From: Luscinia megarhynchos
Lineage: Eukaryota; Chordata; Aves; Passeriformes; Turdidae
Assembly: GCA_034336665.1 (NCBI GenBank)
Contig: JAPFBE010000003.1
Coordinates: forward strand, 36,926,360 to 36,990,359
Length of the DNA: 64,000 nucleotides
Reading direction: 5' to 3'
The translations under genes and the position numbers were made by a program. Below the pieces are notes generated by a model. That model was not told the DNA's origin. It saw only the letters and a list, made by a program, of their open reading frames with translations, and did no database searches. Shown in pieces: positions 12,946 to 26,135 of the stretch; the first letter of the stretch is position 1, and the number at the start of each line of letters is the position of its first letter.

Positions 12946-15900
12946 CTTTAACTGGACTATTCAAGAAGCACTTTAAGAATCTTGAAATCCAGCTAAGAAT
13001 TGATCACCAATAAAAAGTTCTGCTTTCCACAAATACTCAATTTAATTTCCTCAAGCATACCTCTTTTAGCAAAGAAGGCATTTCCTAGTTCAGTGATGTA
13101 AAGCACACGTCATCAGACACATTGCTTAAAATTTCTGAATAAATGTGTTCAAGATTATTTATCCTGCTCTCTTTCCCTTTACTACAGCTAGAAGAATTAA
13201 TTCAGCCACATGCTGAACTATGAATAGTGAGATATTAAAGCCCTGGAAGAACACTATCAAAGAAACTTCTAATTGTTGCATCACCAGTGGGAATTTCTTG
13301 TCTCAGACACTTGTATCTGCCCCATAACTGTATCCATTTCAGCTTGGCTGGAACTCTTTCAAGTGAAAGAAATGCAGAATCGAAGCATTCAGCAGTGTGA
13401 AAGGCAATACTTTAATTATCAAAGGGAGATATTTCAAATCTTTTTTTAAAACTAAAATGGATGTCTAGGACAGGATTAGACTATAAAATAAAGCATATTC
13501 ATTTCCTTTCTATCAGAGCTACACAGAGCTAAGACCTTCAATATTATTCAAAATGAAATGACATGTAATATTCTCTTTTACTTGCTTTCTGTGAAGAACC
13601 AAATTGTAAAATTTAAGTAATAACCATGAATCTTTTTTTAATGGCATCTGTAATGGTACCAAGAAATTCTACACCCAGCTGTAGTTTAAATAAATATAGA
13701 GTCTCAATAAGGAAATGGCTGCTACACACAACAAATAATAGCAACTAGTTCAAACATGAGCCTTAGGATAACTTATTTCTTGAAAAAGCAGTTTAATCTG
13801 AAATTCCAATTCCACTGCTTATTTTATCAGATAGCTTTTTACTACAACACTTCAATGCCCAGTGGAATACATTTCACAGTAAAAGATTACCAGATTAATC
13901 CATGTTTAACACTCACACCTTTCAAGATGCAGATTTCCCAAAATAAATGTTACAATAGACTCCATTTACAAACTTTAGTAAACAGGTCCTTCTGGATGGA
14001 AGAAAAGTACACACAAAACCACAATCTTAAATTGGAGTCTGCAAGGCCAGTAAGACTTATTTTTAACTGATTATCAAATGAGATTCTGAAAATTGTAAAT
14101 TGGCTTCACCTTTTATTTTTACATTCAGTAACAAAGTGTGTTCCAATGCTATATAGGTAATTAATACAAGAGCATGGTCTTGGAGAATTACTTCATGCAA
14201 GAAGACCTACACATTTATCTTTATTACTTAGCAAACATTATTATACAGGTTCATTTTCTCATTCTTACTGAGGATGTTTGCATGATGCATTCTTTTAGCA
14301 AAATAAAAAACACCTTCTTTACTGAGCAGAAGGAGCTCTAGAGTTTTTTTTCTCCCTTTAAATTATTCTTTGGTTACATCTTCATTAGCAAGAGTATTAA
14401 TTATCTGCAGAACAAAATATTAGTTCTGAGAATAAGTGGTCACATCTTGTGTGTTTAGGGGGCCTCCAGACATGTTGACAACCAAAGGTGTTTGGAGTTC
14501 ATTAAGGGGAGATTCTGGAGATCATCTTTTGATTTAATTTCATACAGGTTAGACACAGACTGGGGAATGACTGGGAAATCTACTCCAGAAGCAGACTAGT
14601 CTGATCTAAACTAAAATTTGCAGATGTACTCTATAAAGATCTATTTCAATGTACATTCTGATCAAGTTTCCTCTCTTAAAAATTCTAGATTAAGTCCCCA
14701 TTTCATGATATTCCTTTTACTATAGTATACAATGGTTCTTTCAATACTTCCTCCACTCCTTCACAGTATGTTCTTCATAGTCCATTCCATTTCAGATTAT
14801 GACCTCCCTGCTTTCTTAAGAGAAGGTCCTTTTCTCAATGAATGTTAAACATTCACTATTTATGCAAACTGCACTATCCTGAGTTGCTGTTTTCCAAAGC
14901 TGAGATCAAGAGCAGTGTAGCAGAATACTATAGTAACTCTCCATTTTCATATATGAAGTTCTTCAGAGAAAAAAACAAACATAGAACTGTGTAATTTCTA
15001 AACAGAATTTGGAGTTGTTCAATTTAATGAAAGTACTTTGTTTGCTATAGGATGCTGTAGACCTATTAAAATGCCTACAGAAGAGATAATTCATTATTGA
15101 AGGCTACATAATTTTGAAGTAATTTCTATAGATATCTATTATATTTCTAATTAATTTTATAAGCTAAATTCTTATTATAGAATTCTACTACAGCCTTTTG
15201 TTCTAGGCAGTAAAGCATAATGCATAGCATGTGTAATTTTTGTGTTTATTGGCTTGAGAGAAACAGAACTGCTTAAAGAAATCTTTATAATGGCTTCTAC
15301 ACCTTTCTTCCAAAGGGGAGAAAAGTCCCAAAGGACTGCTAAATTATTGTGTGCTGAAAAAAAACCACCTGACATGCATAAATTTACTAGTCCTCCAAGA
15401 TCTTCTGTTTCATAGCCTTTGCAGGGCTGATCAGATTTGCCTAGTCATCGCCACAGCATTTACCAGTGGCTAAGCTGCCTCTGCTTTTGCATCCTTGTCC
15501 AGTAAGGTGATTTTAAAGCATGCTCAAACTTTATAGCAATAAAACTTCAATGTATTTTGAAACAAGCCTGTTGGATGCATGAGAAACCCTACAGAATCTT
15601 TAAAGCATAGCAATGCAAAACCATAAATTCTAAACTCCTTCCCCCTTCACAGAGGCAACATTATTCTATTGATATTGATGCAATGTACACGATAGTGCTG
15701 AACTTCTGCTCAGATTCATTAGCCTAATATTTTTGTGATAGTATGAGGAAAAAAAAATATAATTAAAATCTACAGCCATATCTCTCAACATTAGAAAAAC
15801 ATAATGTGAATTATTTTGTCACGTAACTTCTTCCAACAAGCAAGAAGACAAAGAAGTAAGAATAAGGATATTTTCTGTTAAGAGAAGAAACCCGGATTCA

Positions 15901-18600
15901 GGTTTCCAAAAGTAGAATGTGGTGGAGAAAAACATATATATCTTGGGAAAAAAATAACACCTTGTACAAAAAATAAGCACTTCAGCACATTTTAGATGCT
16001 GTGTGTGATAAAGCTGATTTCCTAGACAGACAAAGTGTGAAATTCTTGCCATGGTTCTTATTCTAAGTAATTTCAGTAGGTCACCATTCAGCATGTAGCC
16101 TGGAGCAGTTCTCTTACTGAAATGCTTACCATGTTCTGCTACAGAGAAAATGTTTCCTCTTGTCCAACATTTTCCCCTGATGAAGCAAAAGATTAAGAGG
16201 ATTAGATGCCTTTCCTTGGATCAGTGTTGCAGTTGTTCAAACTTTTTGCAGCCTGTGAACATTTTACTGTCTTTCGAATATTCTTCCCTTTATTATTCCA
16301 CTTTTGATCTGCTTTGTGTCTCCCAGTGTCTCTCCCCCTTCTTCACCCCTTTAAAGAATGACAAAGCTCTGAAAACACCTGAAGACATTCTGAACAGCAT
16401 ATGTCTCATATTTACTTCTGCTTAAGTGCAAAAGATTAAATAACCACCCACATGACAACTCCCTTTCTGTAAAAAAGAACATATTTGAAAGAGTTCTCCT
16501 GCAAATATGCTATTTTTGCATTTTCCTAACTTCTTCCTACATTTTTCTATTTCTCAGTTAAGGCATGTGTACTTGTAAGAATTCATTTGCATAACGGGGT
16601 GCGAGGGCACCAGCAATTAAAGAGAAAATGTAAAACCACTTTCACTTACAAAGGACACAACAACTTTACTGGCTCAAAGAGACTTCCTCATTAAGAATAC
16701 AAAATGCACAGGACAGGCACAGGTTTCTCTAGACTGTGCTCCTGGAGACTGAGGATATGGTACCCAGCTCCTGCCCAGTCTCACAGCTGTGTGAGTACAA
16801 GCTCAGAGTTTGACTAATATTCTCTTTTCCTGGAAGCAAAGGCAGAGCTAACTTGCTGGTACACAGCCACACATTAAATGGCCTTAACTTCTGACCTGAA
16901 ACAGACTCCTGAAGACATAATTGCAGCAAAATAAGGATGCACAGACTCCAGGTTTAACCACAGGTCTACTACGTGTAGACTTGATCTTGTTGATGCAGAG
17001 AACTTTTACTCTTGATTCCCCTTGATACATAGCCCTCACCACATCCAATGCTGTGTGTCCTGCAGTCTTGGGCAACCAGAACCTCCACTGCTCCAGTCTG
17101 TACTCCTCTGTGGATGGCTGATCTAAATTCCAAAACGCCTGGATCAAACCCAGATCTCTGACAAAACTAACTGTGTCACCCTGCTAGTGTTTATGTAAGG
17201 TCCACACTTCTATTTCCATCCATTTTAGGCATTTCCATTACCCAGATTTTCTACAGGTCTCAAACATATACAGATGAAAGGTACTCTGCCATGCAGTACT
17301 TTACATGGTGAGGGTACTACACAAATAACAGTTAAAAATATGCTCTTGTTTCATTTGGCCATGCTGTTGTCTATCTGAATTGGGTTTACTTGGGAGAGCT
17401 AATTTCTCTTATGTGTGGGAGCATATACATACACATTTATAAAATGTAAGTAATTAAAAGATTCTTCTCTCTCTTTGTGCTTTCTACCAACGTGCTGCCT
17501 GTGTGCTCCTGTTTGATCAATGGAATAAATGAAAGTGTTTCTCTGTGTGTCAACTCTCTGTTATTGTACCTGAACCATAATGCAGCTGTGACCTTGTGCC
17601 TTGTCTCTACTGTACCAGTAGGGACGTGTTGTGGGTATAAGTCCCAGAGCAAAGAAGTCCAGGACCTTTCTGGAGATAGTTCCTTTCTGTCACATTGCTG
17701 GAAATACTGTCTGCAAGAAAAGCTGGGATCCCCTCAAACTGTCAGTGTCCTCCTCATCTATGGGCAGAATCCAGTCACACACACTCTGACATTTCATTCT
17801 AAATCAAAACAAAAATAAAAAGGTACAAAATTCTCACAAAAAGAGTTTTCAGGACTAAATCCAGGATCGCCAGTTTGGAGGGCTGTGCAGCAGCTGGGAG
17901 GAATCTGCAAATCCCAGCCACACACTGGCTACCCACTGTGCTGGTCAAGCAGGGCAGAAGCAGGATTGTTGCTGTCCAGACAAGCTGCAATCTCCCAGCA
18001 GTGTTTTCAGTGATCATTCTCCACTTTAAAACCACCAATGTGTCTTGACTCAGCCTCAGACATAAATCTTCTCCTTGGTTAGGCTGTGTGAAGGTTCAAC
18101 AGCTAAGTCTGCATGCTATGAATAGGCTGTTGGCAAAAATGAGAGACCAGCAGCAACTATTTCCCAGTATAAACACACAAGTATTTTCAAACTTATCAAA
18201 CCATGTCTCTTTATTTCAAGTTACTGACTGTAGTCTAAAATGGGTAGTTTACCTGTGTTTGCCTATTGGCAGAGAGTCAGTTTAAACAACCATGATGCAC
18301 ACCATAGCCCCAGTAAATTTGTGTTCCACAGTGAGGTTCAATCCATAAGACTGTGTCAGAGTCTAATTTCTGTTTGAATGATTTATTTCAGCAGTCCCTT
18401 AGGTGCCTTTATCAGAGCTAGGAGCCGAGAGGGCTTGGTAAATAATATTTCCTTTTTATCATATATAAATCTCTCTCTATATATGTATATATATTTATAT
18501 ATGGCTGAATGTGACTGTAATAGGTGAGGTAGGAGACCACTGTCTTAGTTTCACAATGTGAAAAAGCATCACCTACTGCCAGTCACTGAAGACAAGAAAA
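12946..18600. other. Non-coding DNA
   Basis: Mostly AT-rich, with somewhat more GC-balanced sequence at 16.6-18.1 kb. That part contains open frames up to 113 codons on both strands, none recognisable and none with a convincing exon context. There is no clear LTR or CR1 motif. A region near 16590-16690 has LTR-like texture but no defensible termini. Confidence 0.5.
18460..18503. repeat. AT-rich simple repeat
   Basis: Imperfect TA/CT dinucleotide tract with interspersed TATATG and TTATATA words. Too degenerate for a clean unit count. Confidence 0.75.
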
Positions 18601-18604
18601 AAGC

Positions 18605-18900
18605 AGCTTTTACAGATGGGACTGTTGGTCAGACGTGCGAAGCCTTTTCTGCTGCTTGGCTGTACAGGAATAGCCAATCTTTAGCTAAGTTCCTTTATCT
18701 TCATTTGCACTAATAGCAGCCATTAAGCAAAGACTGAATTCAATCAGCTTGTCTCCAATGGGAGATAAAGTTGAAACCATCTGCTAGTTCTTAAGAGCAA
18801 TGAGGCAAATTTTATTACAGAGTGATTTGGTTACTGATGCCCTTGTTTCAGCTGACACATTGAAGTCTTTCTCTTCTAAGTCTTGCCTAAGGTCCAAAAT
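18605..18900. promoter_or_regulatory. Candidate conserved non-coding segment
   Basis: A compositionally complex non-repetitive stretch containing words such as GCCATTAAGCAAAG, CTCCAATGGGAGATAAAG (CCAAT-like and GATA-like) and TTTATTACAGAGTG. There is no coding frame. The enhancer interpretation is a weak inference. Confidence 0.2.
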
Positions 18901-21900
18901 GAGATTGGAATGCCCAATATACTGTCTGTAAACATCAGGAGAAAGTACTATGGAACTACTGGAAGTAGCTGCTCAAAAGTGGCCTACCAGTTTTTTAGGT
19001 TGAGATGAACATGAATGATGTGGTCCTCAGAGGAGTCTTACAATGTATTCATTTTCTTTAGACTGTTTTTTTGCCTCCCTTCTTGTCCCATTTTATTTGT
19101 ATGTCCATTTTTCTTGAAATAAACAGTACAGAAAATTAAAAATTAACATGAAAATTGCACATTACATTCTGGACTCAATTCTATTAAGAAAATCACATCA
19201 TAGCAAATTCTGTGTAACAGTGTTTAGATATCTTCATTGCATTCACCATGGCTAACTATATTTTAAGTAATGTTAATGCTAACTCAAACTTCCCAAACAT
19301 TGATACTGGTAACATTATGAACATCCTTGCTAACTCTGCATTTTCAAATAAAGCAAAGAGGTCTGGACTATTTACTCCAACAGTAAATACATGGACAGAG
19401 ACATGTGCTCTCTGAAATCTCACAAAATTCTTCAAATTTCTTCTCAAACCACACTGCAAATGGTTGGGCGAAGTTGGTCCTTTAATTAGAGTAGCTATAC
19501 AACACCTGTGAGTGTGCATACCATGATAAATATATGCTATCATAAGGTATACAACACTTCCATTACTCTTAGGAAGATCAGGTAATTATCGGATTGGAAT
19601 AATTTTAAAAAATCACATTTTCATTCATATCCTCATTCTATAGCAGGCTAGAGAGGTTGGAGCTGAACAGGTATAACTACTTGAATACCAAGAGGTCTAC
19701 AATTCTTTCTGCTCATTAATGGAAAATAAAAATTTCAGATTATTCTTCACAGCCTTATTGCCCAAGACTGCAAGTTATTAAGTAGTTTGCCAGTTGCTGG
19801 CTGCACAGACTGGGAAAGACTTGAATTAGGTGAGCTACTAAGGATGAAGCTTTGGGCAGAGGCTCCCTGGGCAAGAATTTAACACACCTGAGAGAATTAG
19901 AAACCTGAACATACTGCAAGGACTTGGGAACTGCAGGCTTGTTCTGTTAAAAATCTCTGACATACACTGAACGCTGAACTGCTGGTGCTTAAGCAGCTTC
20001 TGCTTATAACTAGATACTTGTCTCTCTTCTAGGATTTTTCAGCAGTATATAAGGTTAAGCCTAAGATCAAACATTTCATTTGTTTCACCTACTTTATTCT
20101 CCCTGTCAAACTCCTGGGAAAATAAAAAATGCTTTTGTAATAAGCTCACTGAACACAACAGCTGTTCATTCTCTTTTCTGAGCAACACAGTTGTGTTAGA
20201 TCATGATCAATTCTTGTTGTTCACAGTAACACTACTGTGGTAGGAAGCATTACTGGCTATTTGGAAGTTCTATTCTAGCAAATAAATAAATTTAAAAGTT
20301 CAGTCTGCTACCTCTATTGTAGTGCTATGACATTCAGATTTATGGGAACTGTCCAGACTTCTCTAACTGTAATTAGCTGGAAAGTCTTAGGCAGATGTCT
20401 CTTCTTGCTTTCTTTTCAATACGTGCATGATATAAGTAATTACAAGTTTTGCTCAACAGCTCTTGAGAACAGATTTCTAAGTCTGAACTTCACTTAAATT
20501 TTTCACCATGCTATTTTCTTTTCGTCGATCTTCATCAATTCTGAGGTTAAAAAATAATAAAAATCTACTGAGAAAAGAAAAACAAAACCACCATAGTAAA
20601 CTCAAGCAACTTAAGAGGTGATTTTGATAGCAATGGAAAACTACAGACATTTCTTTTGGGCTGGGAAGAATAAGGGAAATGCAGCTGTATTTATTCAACT
20701 GAGTCAACTCTTTTTGGGATTATAAATAATGTAGAAATGCCTATAGATAGAAATTTTAAAAAAATTAAAAATGCAACTTTATTCACAGGAAAAAAAATAT
20801 CTTGGGAAAAGACTTAAGCAACTTGGGGGTGGAGCTTATAGAATTTTGAAAGCACATGTCCAAAATAAACATCTCCTGTAATAAAAAGTAAAATGACATC
20901 TGTTCTATAGATGAAAATATGGATCAATTACACTGTTGGCAAAATGTTGAGTGTCTATAAAATATGGGAGGTAGAATATCCTTGTAATTTAAATAAGGAT
21001 TAACAAGAGCTCCAAGTTTTGTATTTTTATCGAGCAATTTGATATTTCTAATAATCAAAGAAGACTGCTCACAGCAGTCTCAATCTAGGCAGAAAAAAAT
21101 TGCTTCTTCTTTCAAGAAGACACCAATGGCTTCTTTTTAATTTCTTTTTTTTTCCTTTTTTTATTTTATCAGGAGGGATGGGCAAAAAGAGATACACAAA
21201 TAATGCATGGGGAAGAAAAAGCTAAGGTTAGTTTTAGTCACTCAAAACAATGAAGTCAGAGGAACTTAATTTTATGCAGAGCCAAGTATTCAACACATGT
21301 GGCCACTAGGAATACATAAAGAGGTGAGTGTATATTTTGAGATTCTGGGTAAGCACATTTTAGAAGGCAAATTAATCACTCTACTCCAAGGGATGAATTA
21401 GGTGTTTAATAATCTTAGCGATCTCTGACTACATGGTGCATGTAGGGCACAAAGATACCAATAATGTCTATGGAACCAGAATTCTCTTCAGGTTTCAAGT
21501 TTAAATAAACCATTCTATGCAATCATCTGTAGGAAAAGGTGGCTTGAGTTGTTACAGAGCATTACATTAAATTAACATATCTGGCTGATGTTGCAGCAAT
21601 ATCAAGTATCTTTCAAAATCTGCTTGTCTGGAAGAGTTTTTCCTTCCTCACTAATGGTCAAAAAAAATCATAGCTGAGTTAAAACACTTCATTGACTTCT
21701 GCAGTATTTCACTCTCACTGACAAATACTTGTCTTACATTGAATTCTGTTGTGTCATAAAGATTATGGATCATCTGTAAAGATGTGGACTGTAGCAAGGG
21801 ACTGTTTTCCATTCTGCATTTGAGGCATAGTTCCTGTATATGACTGGATTCTAACTCCATATTTTTCCAAATGTAAGGATCTCCGCATATTGTGAATTAA

Positions 21901-24831
21901 TTTTAACCAGTGTTTCCTCTATGTAGCTTTTAATTATTTCAGGCATTTCTTAACAGGCACAGTCAATTACAAGAATTTTCAGTTTTGAAAGGGAATTATG
22001 ACATCACAATTAGAGAGAAAATACTTGTAAGAAAAGTTGGGTTAAAGGATATACTGTGTGCATATTATATACACCTAACTATTTTAGCAAAAAAATACAT
22101 TTCCACTTTCCTTCCCTGCTTCTGAATTTAATGTACCTATGTCATTCTTTTAATCCCATTAAATTCCTTAGTGCCCACAGAGTGAAGATTTTAGCTCCAT
22201 TTAATACATCTAAACCCATTGCCCTACAATATTAAATTCCAGATTTACTTTTTTTTTCTTTTCTTTCTTTTTTTTTCAGGCAGGATTATTAGAGAAAAAA
22301 GTAGAAATAGCATAAGCATGGCTTCCACCTGAAGACCACAAATAAATTCTCTGTCTGTGTCTGATATTTCTTTACCTGGTAAATGTTTAATTAAACCAAA
22401 CCAAAGCAGCCAATCACGTAGGCTATTGGGCTAGCTCAGAAGACTTTAAGGAGTCAAAATAACCCAGTTGGAAGTTCAAGAGTTTTATATAAAAATAATC
22501 AATTAAATTCAAATATTTCTGAGGAAAACACTGGGTTATGGTTTTAACAGTGGCCTAAATTAATGCAAATGGAAACCAACTTGTCACAGACTAATAAGAC
22601 TAAACAGCATCTCAAAAAATCAACCAATCTTTTCTGATACAAAAATGTATGTATATGTCACTAAAGTAAAATTTTTATGTGAGCCATCCCAAAGAAATTT
22701 CTTAGATTGCTACAGTAACTTCCTTTTATGTTTCTTAGCTATAAAAATCAAAAAACTGGAGATGATACTCTTGCTATTACTATCCAGAATGAAACCTTGG
22801 TCTAAACTTCTGAGATAACAATAGCCTGATTCACTCTACAGGAAAGGAGATCTTTCCCCTTGCTGTCAAAACACCGCCACAAAGCCACTTTGCAGAAACT
22901 TTTGGATAAGCTTAAGGAAATATCCCTTCCATGCAGATGAAGGCTCAAAGACAAGATCAGGTGAGGTGAGCAAAATATTTTGAAATCTGTGGATCTTCTG
23001 CCTTTGATGGAATTATGCACCACTCAAACACTATTTTATCTACCTCTCCAAGAAGATGATACCTGTTTCTTTGTTGAAAAAGCAGGATTTCTCTTCTGAA
23101 AAGTTGGATTTTGAAGATGTGATATGGTAGGACCTACAAGAGATAGAGTAATTCTTAAAATTAATTCTTAGCATCTGTATCAGAAAACCATTATTCAATC
23201 CACTGTTCATTAAAGTGTGCTAATGATATGCACAAAGAATGCTAAAATAAGTGTTTCCATATATTTAACTCCTGAATAGCTCACAAATTAATTTTCCTGA
23301 AATTGCACTATTTTTTCTATACTACATATTACTTCAACAACCTATTCAATCAGATAAACTTCAGGTGAGATTCATTACAAAGCTAAATCCAACCCAGTCA
23401 TCTGGGCTCTTTCTAAAGACCATGAATCAAGAGATACCTCACTTGGTAACCAAGGAAATCCATCTCATTCTGAATCAGGCATCCAAGATCCCTCCTCAGA
23501 GGGGTTCATTTGCTCTACATCTCTCCAAGCAAGATGTAGAGAGCCCACCATGATTTATTTACATTTAAACATAGATGCCTAAAGTGATAGCAGAAGCCAT
23601 CTAAGTGTCTGAATAGGCAGCTTAGAAACTGTCCCTGCAGCTGAACAACATCCTCTTAGTAGAACAGTTGAGTGTAGTTTCAGGACCCATTTTTTAAGTC
23701 ATACAGGCAGCAAAACTCATTGCAGAGGCTTAATCACCAGGAGTTGATGGATATGTCCTGTAACGAGTCCATCAGCACTGACTCAATTCAGTCTGTGCCT
23801 AACCTCATAATCCCCCTACATACAAACCCCTCAGCTTTTAGGTGGGTGCATGTACTGTGAAGAAGAAGGAGAAATATCCTAGTGTACATTTTGTAGACTT
23901 TTTTTTTTTTGGTAGGGCTTTTCCTTCTGTGAAATAATATAGTTACTGTCACAGTGAAATCAAATTGGTGTTGACATGGTCTGCAGTTTATAATTTCTGT
24001 AGTGAATAGCTTTTCATGGATTTTAACACCCATTGAAGCTCCTCCTGCTGAAATGCAGACATTTTTATTGCACAACAGCATGTGAAGGGCAACAAAAAAA
24101 AAAGGGAAATTTTTTTCTTAATGTCAAATAAAGTAGTTTGGCTATAAGAAAAGCTAAATATCAGAAAAGCTACCTATTGTGTTGTTACACAGTATATGCT
24201 ATCAGCATGTTTTAACATGGAACTGTGATGCTAACACAGAGGTAATTTCTAGTGCCTTTACCATTTCCTTCGTTGCACACAGACTTGTAATTTACTTTAA
24301 ATTATTCTTAAGTTGTTTGATGAGAATCCATGTATGAGTATACTCCACAGAAAACTTTACAAAATTAATTCACAGAAAAAAAATTACCAAGAAGCATTAT
24401 ATCATTCTCATCTTTTATCGTTTATCAGTATATGAAACAGATGAGATAAAAGAACACATTTTATAAGGTCAATCCCTCTAAAAACCTACTCTCAAACACA
24501 AGAGGGGGAAAACTGTACAAGACAGACATTGTCCAGGTTAACTAAGTCATCCAATCAATAGAAAAACAGAAACTCTTGTTAAGTATAAAGTATATCCCAG
24601 TCAATTGTTTGAAAATCCTTTTTATGTGTGTTGTTAAGTATTATTTCAATTTAGTGCCTCAGGTCCTGATTCTCACAGGAGTTTAAATTTGCAAGCACTG
24701 TCCTGAATGCAGCATTGTGACTGAAGTCTGGTACTCATATTTTCACAGCATCACAGGCTCATGAGAATCACTTCTGTCAGAAAGGAATTCAAAAAGCTCG
24801 TGCACTAAATGCTTGAGGATTCCTCATTTAC
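18900..24831. other. AT-rich non-coding DNA
   Basis: Open frames do not exceed 97 codons and none is recognisable. A pyrimidine tract ending in CAG at about 22240-22279 resembles a plus-strand splice acceptor, but every downstream frame closes quickly. I see no transposon remnants. Confidence 0.55.
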
Positions 24832-24923
24832 CTGTTGCCGAACTTTTGAGAAGAAACAAGTTACAATGCATGTCAGGATAAAAAAAGATGCTGGAATGAT
24901 AACTGCTTGAATGACTGTCTTCA
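24832..24923 (-). CDS. Candidate internal exon encoding a transmembrane-like segment
   Basis: On the minus strand, a pyrimidine-rich acceptor (TTGTTTTGTTTTTCAG) with a branch-like CCTAAAT about 25 bases upstream precedes 92 bp. That stretch ends in CAG followed by GTAAATG, a good donor. Read with the first two bases completing a split codon, the stretch is open and gives a hydrophobic core IIPASFFILTCIVTCFF followed by basic SKVRQQ. This pattern is typical of a single membrane-spanning helix with a positive cytoplasmic flank, and phase-1 starts are usual for receptor transmembrane exons. If the donor is not used, the frame continues eight codons (VNEESSSI) to a TAG, so it could also be a terminal exon. 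I do not recognise the protein and could not find partner exons. Decoy exons of this size are common in 64 kb, so this remains a candidate. Confidence 0.3.
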
Positions 24924-25990
24924 CTGAAAAACAAAACAATAAGCATTTAGGAAGTTTCTTGTCCCCAAACAGCACCAGAGAAATTAATCAATCCTCCCAA
25001 GAAAAGATCTGCCCTCACAGGAATCTTTGTATTACTGCATAGGCTCTGTGAGCCTTTTCAAGTGTGCAGTGAACAGATGGAGGTTGTTACAAGCTTTTCA
25101 AACCAGTGTTTACTGCAAACCTTCAGGCAATCTGTCATGGTTTTTTGTATTCCCAGGGACTTTTTAAGTTCTCGGAAAGGGACTAAAATCATAAATGTTC
25201 CTTACTAATTCACTTCAGCTTAATTCGTAAGCAAACTTTTATATGCAGTATCAAAAACATGTATAAAAGGTGAAGGCAATTATATGAACCTTTCAAAAAT
25301 ATCAAATAACTTTTGAAGATGGACCTGTATTCATTGCTATGTTCAGAGAAAGCAGACTTTGTTGAAATGACTGGATCCTTTCCTAGACAACAAGCCATAT
25401 TTTTTCTTCCAGTTGTTGACAAGATTGTTGAATGTAGCTGTAGAATAATATGCAAAACTACAAGCTTCGTTCTCTGCTGTTCAGTCAACAAGAGTGTTCT
25501 CTGAATCAGATTAGACCTAGAGTAATTTCAAATTATCCAAGCTAAGCAGCAAAAATTGTTGTGCCTTTATTTATTACCAAGATTCTAATTTTACCTTTAC
25601 CTAAGTATTCCTGCAAGGTTAGAATGCAGCTCCTTATTTACATATCAATGCAATTTTTCCCCTAACATTTTTCATAGTGACAAATAAGGAAGAAATTAAA
25701 TATCTCCCTCAGAGGCACTTACAGAACTATATATTTTTTTAACCTTGTTATTTCCTATAAGTAATACCTGCTTATTTTTATAATAATATATATACTTTTT
25801 TTAAAAGCTTCAGAAATTACACTGTTTGAAATTTTTAACTTTTATGAAAGTCAGATCATGAGAAAAAACAGTAGAAAAGTATGGTGTGATCACTAACAAT
25901 TTTTTCTTCTAAATTTCATAAAAAGTAGCAAAATATAGCTTAAATTTCTGTTAAGATGACAGTTGCAGAGTTCCTGGATTCTTTTTCTCC
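24924..25990. other. AT-rich non-coding DNA flanking the exon candidate
   Basis: This would be the upstream intron if the minus-strand exon is real. Overlapping plus and minus frames at 25.21-25.50 kb are below 95 codons and unrecognised. No splice-bounded partner exon was convincing. Confidence 0.45.
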
Positions 25991-25994
25991 CAAT

Positions 25995-26135
25995 GATTTC
26001 ACTAATGAGTCACTACATCTGTCAGCAGACGGTGCCAGTTGTAAATTGCTGACAGGCAAAAACCACAATTTGAGAGGATTCTTTCTCAAGGTTTCCTACT
26101 CCTAATAACACCGTCATTGACATCCCAAATTGTCT
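25995..26135. promoter_or_regulatory. AP-1 site with inverted Maf-type half-sites
   Basis: TGAGTCA at 26006-26012 is a consensus AP-1 site. CTGTCAGCA (26019-26027) and TGCTGACAG (26047-26055) form a perfect 9-bp inverted repeat with a 19-bp spacer. Each arm contains TGCTGAC, the half-site of the Maf recognition element. The surrounding sequence is non-repetitive and non-coding. Known: bZIP proteins of the AP-1 and Maf families bind these words. Inferred: a bZIP-responsive element. Confidence 0.33.

Noticed and set aside
12308..12951. 137- and 145-codon plus-strand open frames
   Set aside because: They lie entirely in the antisense of a minus-strand CR1 element and match its reverse complement, not a gene.
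16590..16700. LTR-like texture
   Set aside because: No paired TG/CA ends, polyadenylation signal or duplication could be defined.
18520..18540. TGAGGTAGGAGA word resembling a let-7 seed
   Set aside because: The match stops after about 11 bases and no flanking arm can pair to make a miRNA hairpin.
22235..22320. Strong pyrimidine tract with CAG, like a splice acceptor
   Set aside because: All three downstream frames close within a few codons; probably a chance low-complexity tract.
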